Assembly: GCA_934183355.1 (NCBI GenBank)
Contig: CAKPST010000057.1
Location: forward strand, 1 to 12,482
From: an uncultured Prevotella sp.
Lineage (GTDB): Bacteria > Bacteroidota > Bacteroidia > Bacteroidales > Bacteroidaceae
Length of the DNA stretch: 12,482 nt
Direction of reading: 5' to 3'
Part shown: positions 7,030 through 12,482 of the stretch, in pieces
Layout of the letters: each line of letters begins with the position of its first letter
Position numbering within the stretch: the stretch's first letter is position 1
The notes under the pieces: generated by a model
What the model saw: only the letters and a program-made list of their open reading frames with translations
Database searches by the model: none
Told to the model about the DNA's origin: nothing
Position numbers and translations under genes: made by a program

Positions 7030-7120
7030 ATGAAAACTAAAATTACGTGCGCGTGAAAACATCATGAAAATGACCTCAAAAGCATCGAAAAGTATTTATA
7101 AACGTTAAAAAACGGGGTAT

Positions 7121-7139
7121 AAGTGTAAAATAAACACTT
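7121..7139. promoter_or_regulatory. Candidate operator: AAGTGT-N7-ACACTT inverted repeat
   Basis: AAGTGT (7121-7126) and ACACTT (7134-7139) form a perfect inverted repeat with 13-base centre spacing. In addition, GTGTAAAAT at 7123-7131 has its exact reverse complement ATTTTACAC at 7191-7199. The sites surround the candidate promoter of the arabinose operon, a sensible place for AraR to bind. I cannot recall the published AraR motif well enough to match it, so assignment to AraR is inference. Confidence 0.35.
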
Positions 7140-7169
7140 TTGATATAAAATAAATACTCAAACATTTTG
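7139..7169 (+). promoter_or_regulatory. Candidate promoter of the arabinose operon
   Basis: TTTG at 7139-7142 and ACATTTTG at 7162-7169 are separated by 19 bases, the expected Bacteroidetes -33/-7 spacing; the -7 box has AC in place of TA. Transcription would start near 7176 with a leader of about 70 bases before the epimerase gene. The -33 box shares its first base with the end of the inverted repeat at 7121-7139, so a bound regulator there would block or contact RNA polymerase. Confidence 0.4.
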
Positions 7170-7244
7170 CAGTTAAAATAATAAGTGGTAATTTTACACC
7201 CATAAAACAAACAAGTAGTAAAATAACTAAAAACATTTGCCATT

Positions 7245-8429
7245 ATGAACTTACTAAAACCGGCATTTTTTGGTGTTGCAACTGCGGCATTAATGCTCTC
7301 AGCTTGCACATCAGGAAAGACAGCAGACGAGACCGTTTCGGGTCTTAACCCTGCACGTTTCGACTCCATCGTAAACAATAAGAAGACAGCACTCTATACG
7401 CTGAAGAACAATAACGGCATGGAGGTGTGCATCACCAACTTTGGTGGCCGCGTGGTTTCGCTCGTTGTGCCAGATGCCAATGGCAAACCGACAGACGTGG
7501 TGCTGGGCTATGACAACCTAAAGCAATACACCGACTCTGTAAACTCGCCGAGCGACTTCGGTTCGTCAGTGGGTAGATATGCCAACAGAATAGGTGGCGG
7601 CAAGCTCACCGTGGGCGACAAGACCTATCAGTTGCCACAGAACAACTTCGGACATTGTCTGCATGGTGGACCTTCGGGTTGGATATATCAGGTGTATGAC
7701 GCCGAGCAGCCCAACGACTCGACACTCATCCTCACCATCGTTTCGCCCGACGGCGACAACAACTTCCCTGGCAAGGTGACTGCTCACACTACATATAAGG
7801 TTTTGAGCAACAACACACTCGACATCACATTCGATGCCACTACCGACAAGGAGACTGTGGTGAACATGACCAACCACAGCTACTTCAACCTAAACGGCGA
7901 CCCATCGAAGGAAGGCACTAACATGTGGCTCTACCTCAACGCCGACAACTTCACTCCTGCCGACTCGACATATATGACGACTGGCGAGATTCGCTCGGTG
8001 GAGGGAACACCGATGGACTTCCGCAAGGCTCACGCTCTCTCGGAGACTATCAACGACACAACGTTCGACCAGATTCGCAATGCTACTGGCTACGATCACA
8101 ACTGGTGTCTGAACACATACAAGGATGGCAAGGGCGACGACACTAAGGTGTGCGCTGTGCTATGGTCGCCAGTGACTAAGATTGGACTCTCGATGTACAC
8201 CAATGAGCCGGGCGTTCAGGTATATACTGGCAACTTCCAGGGAACTGGCATCAGCTGCAAGCACGGCATCAAATATCCCAAACACGTGTCAGTGTGCCTT
8301 GAGAGTCAGAAATATCCCGACTCACCCAACAAGAAAAACTGGCCGTCGCCATACCTGAAACCGGGTGAGAAATACTATAGCCATGTGGCTTATCGCTTCT
8401 GGACTGGCGAGTTTGGAATCGACAAATAG
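7245..8429 (+). CDS. galM: Aldose 1-epimerase (mutarotase), lipoprotein form
   Basis: The 394-residue protein begins with a lipoprotein signal (hydrophobic 7-19, lipobox LSAC, Cys21), so it is predicted to be anchored in an envelope membrane rather than cytosolic as in E. coli. The mature part is a full GalM domain. Conserved residues are visible: Arg115 in GRYANRIGGGKL, His140 in CLHGG, His211 in TNHSYFNLNGD (catalytic acid), Asp284 in GYDHNW, and Glu353 in CLESQKYPDSPN (catalytic base). It interconverts alpha and beta anomers of aldoses. At the head of an arabinose operon it most likely supplies the anomer used by the symporter encoded next. No Shine-Dalgarno is present; the ATG at 7245 gives a perfect signal peptide, which supports this start. 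A 288-base gap separates it from the transporter gene. Confidence 0.93.
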   Translation: MNLLKPAFFGVATAALMLSACTSGKTADETVSGLNPARFDSIVNNKKTALYTLKNNNGMEVCITNFGGRVVSLVVPDANGKPTDVVLGYDNLKQYTDSVNSPSDFGSSVGRYANRIGGGKLTVGDKTYQLPQNNFGHCLHGGPSGWIYQVYDAEQPNDSTLILTIVSPDGDNNFPGKVTAHTTYKVLSNNTLDITFDATTDKETVVNMTNHSYFNLNGDPSKEGTNMWLYLNADNFTPADSTYMTTGEIRSVEGTPMDFRKAHALSETINDTTFDQIRNATGYDHNWCLNTYKDGKGDDTKVCAVLWSPVTKIGLSMYTNEPGVQVYTGNFQGTGISCKHGIKYPKHVSVCLESQKYPDSPNKKNWPSPYLKPGEKYYSHVAYRFWTGEFGIDK

Positions 8430-8717
8430 GCATAAGAAAAGAAAAAACATATCCGTCGAGAGCTATTGATATTTAAGAGTTTAGTTGAAATTTTAAGAAA
8501 AATCGGAATACATATAAGGTCTGTTGAAGAATAGTCATGATAAGTTTAATTTAGTATATGGATTAGTAGTTGTAGTTAAGTAATAAAAAGAAAGCAGTCG
8601 GATATCAATTAGCTTAAAACGGACAATGGCAGAGTGGTACGGCACAAGCGCCGTACCTTCTACCCCATTACAAGAAAAAAAATAAACCAAATAACAATAA
8701 TAAAACCCAAAGAAAAA
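8430..8717. other. 288-base leader between epimerase and symporter genes
   Basis: This AT-rich stretch holds no convincing gene and no clear TAnnTTTG promoter. No stem-loop with a T-run follows the epimerase stop, so read-through is likely. Its one strong feature is the stem-loop at 8625-8669, listed separately. Confidence 0.6.
8625..8669 (+). promoter_or_regulatory. Stable stem-loop in the symporter leader
   Basis: GGTACGGC (8636-8643) pairs perfectly with GCCGTACC (8650-8657) across a 6-base loop ACAAGC. The helix can continue outward through AGAG (8631-8634) with TTCT (8658-8661) and AATGG (8625-8629) with CCATT (8665-8669), with small bulges. No T-run follows, so it is not a standard intrinsic terminator. 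It lies about 50 bases before the symporter ATG and could be an mRNA processing or stability element, a structured RNA, or a protein-binding site. Confidence 0.5.
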
Positions 8718-10469
8718 ATGAACTGGAATTCACATGAATTTGTATGGCTCGACTGGGCTGTACTCGTTATAGGTCTACTCGGAGTGGTATGGGCTGTATG
8801 GCACGCCATCGTTAAGGACAAGAAAGCGTCTAAAGGCGAAAGCTCATCCGACTATCTCTTCGGCAAGGGCGAACCTTGGTATGTAATCGGTATGGCTATC
8901 TTTGCCGCCAACATCGGTTCGGAGCACCTCGTTGGTCTCGCTGGAACTGGAGCCAAGGACGGTGTGGGCATGGCACACTGGGAGATGCAGGGCTGGATGA
9001 TTCTGTTCCTCGGCTGGCTGTTCGTTCCGTTCTATCAGCTCTTGAACAATAAGCTGGGCAAGATTATCACAATGCCCGACTTCCTGAAGTTTCGCTACAC
9101 CCATCGCACTGGCTCATGGCTCTCTATCATCACCCTCGTGGCTTATGTGCTCACTAAGGTGAGTGTGACAGCCTTCACAGGCGGCATCTTCTTCGAGTTC
9201 CTTCTGGGCATCCCATTCTGGTATGGAGCCATCGGACTCATTGCCATCACAGCTGTATTCACAGTGTTCGGCGGTATGAAGGGTGTTATGACTCTGTCTT
9301 CTATCCAGACCCCTATCCTTATCATCGGTTCGTTCCTCGTGCTCTTCCTCGGTCTTAACATGCTGGGCGATGGTAGCATCGTGGCAGGTTGGACAGCCAT
9401 GATGGACAACGCACGTGCCATGCACGACGGCTACGGCATCAACCACATGTTCCACACCGACCAGGGCGACCCTATGTATCCTGAGTATCCTGGCTATGTA
9501 GTGTTCCTCGGAGCTTCTATCATCGGCTTCTGGTATTGGTGTACCGACCAGCACATCGTTCAGCGTGTACTCGGTCAGCAGCCGGGCGAAGACAATGCTA
9601 AGGTCATAGAACGTGCTCGCCGCGGTACTATCGCAGCTGGTTTCTTCAAGATTCTCCCCTGCTTCATGTTCCTCATCCCGGGCATGATAGCCATTGCATT
9701 GCAGAACAAGGCTGGCGCAGGATTTGATATGGGTGTCAACGCTGCTGGACAGCTCAACACCGACGCAGCCTTCGCCGTAATGGTGAAGAACGTGTTGCCT
9801 ACTGGCATCAAGGGCATCGTCACCATAGGTTTCGTTTGCGCACTCGTTGCTTCGCTCGCAGCATTCTTCAACTCATGTGCAACACTCTTCACCGAGGACT
9901 TCTACAAGCCTCTGAAGAAGGGCATGAGCGAGGCTCACTACGTGCTCGTAGGTCGTATTGCTACTGTAGTAGTTGTGTTGCTCGGCTTGGCTTGGATGCC
10001 AGTGATGATGTCGATGGACACTCTCTACACCTATCTCCAGGGCATCCAGTCGCTGCTTGCTCCGTCAATGGTGGCTGTGTTCACACTGGGTATATTCTCT
10101 AAGCGCATCACTCCTAAGGCTGGTGAATGGGGACTTATCGGCGGTTTCGTCATCGGTATGCTTCGCCTTGTCACCAACGTAGTCACCGACTCAGGCAAGG
10201 CTGTTATGGATGGTGCATTCTGGGAGTCTACAGCATGGTTCTGGCAGACAAACTGGCTCATCTTCGAGTGCTGGCTGCTGGTGTTCATCATCGCTATGAT
10301 GATTGTTGTGTCGTTCTTCACTCCGGCTCCATCTAAGGAGCAGATTGAGGCTATCACATTCACTTCCGACTACAAGAAGATGATTCGCTCAAGCTGGAAT
10401 GTATGGGATATAGTAGGCACACTTCTTGTTGTTGGTTTGTGTGGAGCATTCTACTGGTATTTCTGGTAA
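8718..10469 (+). CDS. SSS-family sodium/sugar symporter (probable L-arabinose uptake)
   Basis: I take the ATG at 8718 (MNWNSHEFVWLDWAVL), giving 583 residues. An in-frame GTG at 8634 would add 28 Lys/Arg-rich residues and translate the leader stem-loop. The protein is an SGLT-like symporter with about 14 membrane helices. Hallmarks are DYLFGKGEPWYVIGMAIF (45-62) leading into AANIGSEHLVGLAGTGA (63-79, the first discontinuous helix with sodium-site residues), MPDFLKFRY (119-127), and VFGGMKGVMTLSSIQT (183-198). This resembles Vibrio SGLT in order and spacing. It should carry a sugar inward with sodium across the inner membrane. The substrate is inferred from position: it sits between the epimerase and araR-araD-araA, the arrangement I recall for the Bacteroides arabinose operon. 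Length is slightly above the 500-550 typical of bacterial SSS proteins. Confidence 0.92.
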   Translation: MNWNSHEFVWLDWAVLVIGLLGVVWAVWHAIVKDKKASKGESSSDYLFGKGEPWYVIGMAIFAANIGSEHLVGLAGTGAKDGVGMAHWEMQGWMILFLGWLFVPFYQLLNNKLGKIITMPDFLKFRYTHRTGSWLSIITLVAYVLTKVSVTAFTGGIFFEFLLGIPFWYGAIGLIAITAVFTVFGGMKGVMTLSSIQTPILIIGSFLVLFLGLNMLGDGSIVAGWTAMMDNARAMHDGYGINHMFHTDQGDPMYPEYPGYVVFLGASIIGFWYWCTDQHIVQRVLGQQPGEDNAKVIERARRGTIAAGFFKILPCFMFLIPGMIAIALQNKAGAGFDMGVNAAGQLNTDAAFAVMVKNVLPTGIKGIVTIGFVCALVASLAAFFNSCATLFTEDFYKPLKKGMSEAHYVLVGRIATVVVVLLGLAWMPVMMSMDTLYTYLQGIQSLLAPSMVAVFTLGIFSKRITPKAGEWGLIGGFVIGMLRLVTNVVTDSGKAVMDGAFWESTAWFWQTNWLIFECWLLVFIIAMMIVVSFFTPAPSKEQIEAITFTSDYKKMIRSSWNVWDIVGTLLVVGLCGAFYWYFW

Positions 10470-10525
10470 TAAATCCACCACTCTGAAGAATGGGTGTCAC
10501 ATTAAACTAAAAAACACTATCAATT

Positions 10526-11203
10526 ATGGAAAATTTCTATAACGAACACGACCGACTGCTTGTTGCTGTCGACTGCATCGTCTTCGGTTTCGACGAAGGT
10601 GAGTTGCGAGTATTAATGGGAAAACGCAAGATGGACCCAGGTCGCGGCTTATGGTCGCTCTACGGAGGATTCGTAGACGCGAACGAGAGTGTCGACGATG
10701 CCGCCAAACGAGTGCTATTCGGACTCACCGGACTTAAAGACCTCTACATGAAGCAGGTGGGAGCATTTGGCGATGTAGGTCGTGACCCTGGCAACAGGGT
10801 GGTGTCTATAGCCTATTACTCGATGATAAATGTTGCCGACTACGATCAGGCACAGCAGCAGGAGCACGATGTGGCTTGGGTAAACATCGAACAACTGCCT
10901 GAAATGTTCTCCGACCACCGCAAGATGGTGGACAAAGCAAGACGCATGATGCAGGAGAAGATTTCGCACGAGCCAATAGGCTTCAATCTTCTGCCCGAAC
11001 TATTCACTCTCACGCAGCTGCAAAAGGTATACGAAGCGGTGAACGGCGAGGAAATCGACAAGCGCAACTTCCGCAAGCGCATCAAGGAGATGGACTTCAT
11101 AGAGAAGACTGAGCATATCGACAAGTTGACATCCAAACGCGGAGCTTATATGTATCGCTTCAACGAAAAGGCTTATAAAGAAGAGCCAAACTTTAAATTG
11201 TAA
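10526..11203 (+). CDS. araR: AraR-type regulator: degenerate Nudix domain plus winged helix
   Basis: The 225-residue protein has an N-terminal Nudix fold (about 9-145) and a C-terminal winged-helix DNA-binding domain (about 153-218; FTLTQLQKVYEAVNGEEIDKR, then FRKRIKEMDFIEKT). The Nudix box region (48-70) keeps Gly48, Glu54, Arg62 and Gly69, but the catalytic REUxEE core reads RVLFGL: the three key glutamates are Val63, Gly66 and Leu67. Hydrolase activity is therefore not expected, and the fold should act as a ligand sensor. This matches the Nudix-related AraR regulators described for L-arabinose use in Bacteroides, which are released from DNA by arabinose. It lies 56 bases after the symporter and 24 before araD, so it is expressed with the operon it probably controls. 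Candidate operators are upstream at 7121-7199. Confidence 0.92.
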   Translation: MENFYNEHDRLLVAVDCIVFGFDEGELRVLMGKRKMDPGRGLWSLYGGFVDANESVDDAAKRVLFGLTGLKDLYMKQVGAFGDVGRDPGNRVVSIAYYSMINVADYDQAQQQEHDVAWVNIEQLPEMFSDHRKMVDKARRMMQEKISHEPIGFNLLPELFTLTQLQKVYEAVNGEEIDKRNFRKRIKEMDFIEKTEHIDKLTSKRGAYMYRFNEKAYKEEPNFKL

Positions 11204-11227
11204 CTATTAAATTCATTAATATAAACA

Positions 11228-11935
11228 ATGAAAGATTTAAGCGCACTCAAAGAAAAGGTGTTCCAAGCCAATCTTGACTTGGTGAAACACAACCTCGTGA
11301 TTTTCACATGGGGCAACGTGTCGGGCATCGACCGCGAAAGTGGACTTGTAGTCATCAAGCCTTCGGGCGTGAGCTACGACAAGATGACCGTCAACGACAT
11401 GGTTGTAGTAGATCTTGAGACTGGCAAGGTGGTAGAGGGCGACCTCAACCCATCGTCAGACACCCCAACCCACCTCGCCATCTACCGCGCATTCCCTAAC
11501 GTGGGCGGTGTGGTTCACACACACTCCACCTATGCCACTGCTTGGGCTCAGGCTGGCAAGGACATTCCTAACATCGGAACTACACATGCCGACTATTTCC
11601 ACGACTCTATACCATGCACTCCTGACATGACAGAGGCTGAGGTGAAGGGCAACTATGAGCTGGAAACTGGCAACGTGATTGTGAAGAAGTTCCTCGACGA
11701 CAACATCAATCCCGACCACACTCCAGGCGTATTGGTGAAGAACCACGGCCCATTCTCATGGGGCAAGGATGCTGACAACGCTGTTTACAACGCTGTTGTG
11801 ATGGAACAGGTGGCAAAGATGGCATTCGTGTCGTTCAGTGTTAATCCCAACACTACTATGAACCCATTGCTCGTAGAGAAGCACTTCAGCCGCAAGCATG
11901 GCCCGAATGCTTACTATGGACAAAAGAAAAAGTAA
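11228..11935 (+). CDS. araD: L-ribulose-5-phosphate 4-epimerase
   Basis: The 235-residue protein is a class II aldolase-fold epimerase of the length of E. coli AraD (231). It converts L-ribulose 5-phosphate to D-xylulose 5-phosphate by retro-aldol cleavage and re-addition, with a zinc ion. Visible residues: GNVSG (29-33) and KPSGVSY (44-50) for phosphate binding, Asp78 in SSDTPTHL, zinc ligands His97 and His99 in [14 protein letters not shown], Asp122 in THADYF, His173 in [10 protein letters not shown], and the C-terminal Tyr229/Tyr230 (GPNAYYGQ). All fit a functional enzyme; a related fuculose aldolase is less likely given length and context. The gene is 24 bases after araR, and its stop codon falls inside a short tandem repeat. 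Confidence 0.95.
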   Translation: MKDLSALKEKVFQANLDLVKHNLVIFTWGNVSGIDRESGLVVIKPSGVSYDKMTVNDMVVVDLETGKVVEGDLNPSSDTPTHLAIYRAFPNVGGVVHTHSTYATAWAQAGKDIPNIGTTHADYFHDSIPCTPDMTEAEVKGNYELETGNVIVKKFLDDNINPDHTPGVLVKNHGPFSWGKDADNAVYNAVVMEQVAKMAFVSFSVNPNTTMNPLLVEKHFSRKHGPNAYYGQKKK

Positions 11936-11971
11936 AAAAGTAAAAGGGTAAAAAAGTAAAAAGGTAAAAAA
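11932..11971 (+). repeat. 8-bp tandem repeat (GTAAAARR, five copies) over the araD stop codon
   Basis: Five consecutive octamers, GTAAAAAA, GTAAAAGG, GTAAAAAA, GTAAAAAG and GTAAAAAA, begin at 11932. The first contains the TAA stop of araD. The array lies in the 62-base gap before araA and ends 26 bases before its ATG. Such purine-rich GTAAAA repeats are familiar to me between genes of Prevotella-like genomes. Copy changes would alter only the intergenic spacing. Confidence 0.85.
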
Positions 11972-11997
11972 ACTAATAATTAGAAACAATAAGCAAT

Positions 11998-12482
11998 ATG
12001 ATCAAGGCATTTGACAATTTCGAGATTTGGTTTGTAACTGGTGCACAGCTTCTTTATGGAGGCGAGACAGTTAAGATAGTAGACGGTCACTCAAAGGATA
12101 TGGTTGAGGGACTCAACAATAGCGGCATCATCCCTATCAAGGTGGTGTACAAGGGCACTGCCAACTCTTCTGTAGAGGTGGAGACAGTGATGAAGGCTGC
12201 CAACAACGACGAGAAGTGTGTTGGTATCATCACATGGATGCACACCTTCTCTCCAGCTAAGATGTGGATTAAGGGTTTGCAGGCTCTTGAGAAGCCTCTG
12301 CTCCACTTCCATACTCAGTATAACGCAGAGCTCCCTTGGGATTCTATCGACATGGACTTCATGAACCTCAACCAGTCGGCTCACGGCGACATCGAGTTTG
12401 GACACATCTGCACTCGTATGCGTGTACCAAGAAAGGTGGTTGTAGGCTACTGGAAGAGCGAGGAAGCTCAGAAGCAGATTGC
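11998..12482 (+). CDS. araA: L-arabinose isomerase, N-terminal third (cut by window edge)
   Basis: The frame opens at ATG 11998 and runs to the edge (161 codons of about 500). It begins [21 protein letters not shown], close to the E. coli AraA start (FDN-E-WFV-G-Q-LYG). Further on it has [53 protein letters not shown] and IEFGH, all signature segments of the isomerase N-terminal domain. The enzyme converts L-arabinose to L-ribulose in the cytoplasm with a manganese ion; the metal ligands lie in the missing part. It follows araD by 62 bases and is the last operon gene visible. The kinase for L-ribulose is not in the window and is expected beyond the right edge. Confidence 0.96.
   Translation, partial: MIKAFDNFEIWFVTGAQLLYGGETVKIVDGHSKDMVEGLNNSGIIPIKVVYKGTANSSVEVETVMKAANNDEKCVGIITWMHTFSPAKMWIKGLQALEKPLLHFHTQYNAELPWDSIDMDFMNLNQSAHGDIEFGHICTRMRVPRKVVVGYWKSEEAQKQI

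Larger units (their letters stand above)
6454..7244. other. 791-base region without a credible gene: repeat-rich element plus ara operon promoter
   Basis: No convincing gene is seen here on either strand. The left side (6454-6578) is the thioredoxin leader and contains a separated inverted repeat. The centre (6579-7029) is bounded by a perfect 23-bp inverted repeat and holds hexamer and 22-bp repeats. The right side (7030-7244) is AT-rich and carries the probable promoter and operators of the arabinose operon. An open frame across the tandem repeats (6740-7033) is judged fortuitous. Confidence 0.8.

Noticed and set aside
6740..7033. Open reading frame of 97 codons across the tandem repeats
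   Set aside because: The frame only translates the 22-bp array and hexamer region; the unit is not a multiple of three, there is no recognisable domain, and composition is that of intergenic repeat DNA.
8449..8605. ATATCCG / CGGATAT inverted repeat in the epimerase-symporter gap
   Set aside because: Seven bases at about 150 bases distance in AT-rich DNA is compatible with chance.
8623..8668. tRNA-like sequence (GGCAGAGTGGTAC resembles a D arm)
   Set aside because: No acceptor stem, no T-arm GGTTCGA-type motif, and the pairing is a single long hairpin.
8634..8717. Upstream GTG start extending the symporter by 28 residues
   Set aside because: The added residues are Lys/Arg/Ile-rich and encode the leader stem-loop; the ATG at 8718 gives a normal symporter N-terminus.
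9114..9554. Long antisense open frames within the symporter, wzc, wzx and epimerase genes
   Set aside because: They lie opposite genes with strong family matches, lack recognisable domains, and are explained by codon bias of the true strand.
10526..11203. Annotation as an active Nudix hydrolase
   Set aside because: Catalytic glutamates of the Nudix box are missing and a winged-helix domain is attached, within an arabinose operon.

Overview
The window looks like chromosomal DNA from a Bacteroidales bacterium, most likely Prevotellaceae (Prevotella/Segatella-like). The evidence is protein family content (short Wza-type lipoprotein, Bacteroidetes-style tyrosine kinase Wzc, Nudix-fold arabinose regulator, SSS sugar symporter), AT-rich leaders without Shine-Dalgarno sequences, and candidate promoters of the Bacteroidetes TTTG / TAnnTTTG type. 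The genus is an inference from gene content; no rRNA is present.

Left part (1-5699, all minus strand): the proximal end of an exopolysaccharide/capsule locus. Reading in the direction of transcription, it runs wza (outer-membrane export lipoprotein), wzc (chain-length regulator fused to a BY-kinase), wzx (flippase), two very small DUF3791-type genes, and a GT4 glycosyltransferase cut by the window edge. wza, wzc and wzx are separated by 3 and 9 bases and surely form one operon. The DNA becomes visibly more AT-rich after wzx (below about 1178), as expected where a conserved export core meets a strain-variable cassette. The two small genes look like the flanks of a DUF3791/DUF3990 module whose middle gene is absent.

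Middle (5700-7244): a divergent promoter region, a conserved small protein (plus strand), a convergent thioredoxin with a WCQPC active site (minus strand), then about 790 bases without a credible gene. That stretch holds the most unusual structure of the window: a perfect 23-bp inverted repeat (6579-6601 and 7007-7029) enclosing ten copies of the hexamer CTGCAA/TTGCAG and a six-copy, 22-bp tandem repeat whose units can form hairpins. I do not recognise it as a described element.

Right part (7245-12482, all plus strand): an L-arabinose catabolic operon: aldose 1-epimerase lipoprotein, SSS sodium/sugar symporter, AraR (a Nudix-fold regulator without catalytic glutamates), AraD and the start of AraA. 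The epimerase would equilibrate arabinose anomers, the symporter bring the sugar in, AraA (with a kinase expected downstream) make L-ribulose 5-phosphate, and AraD make D-xylulose 5-phosphate for the pentose phosphate pathway. A candidate promoter with overlapping inverted repeats precedes the operon, and a strong stem-loop lies in the leader between the epimerase and symporter genes.
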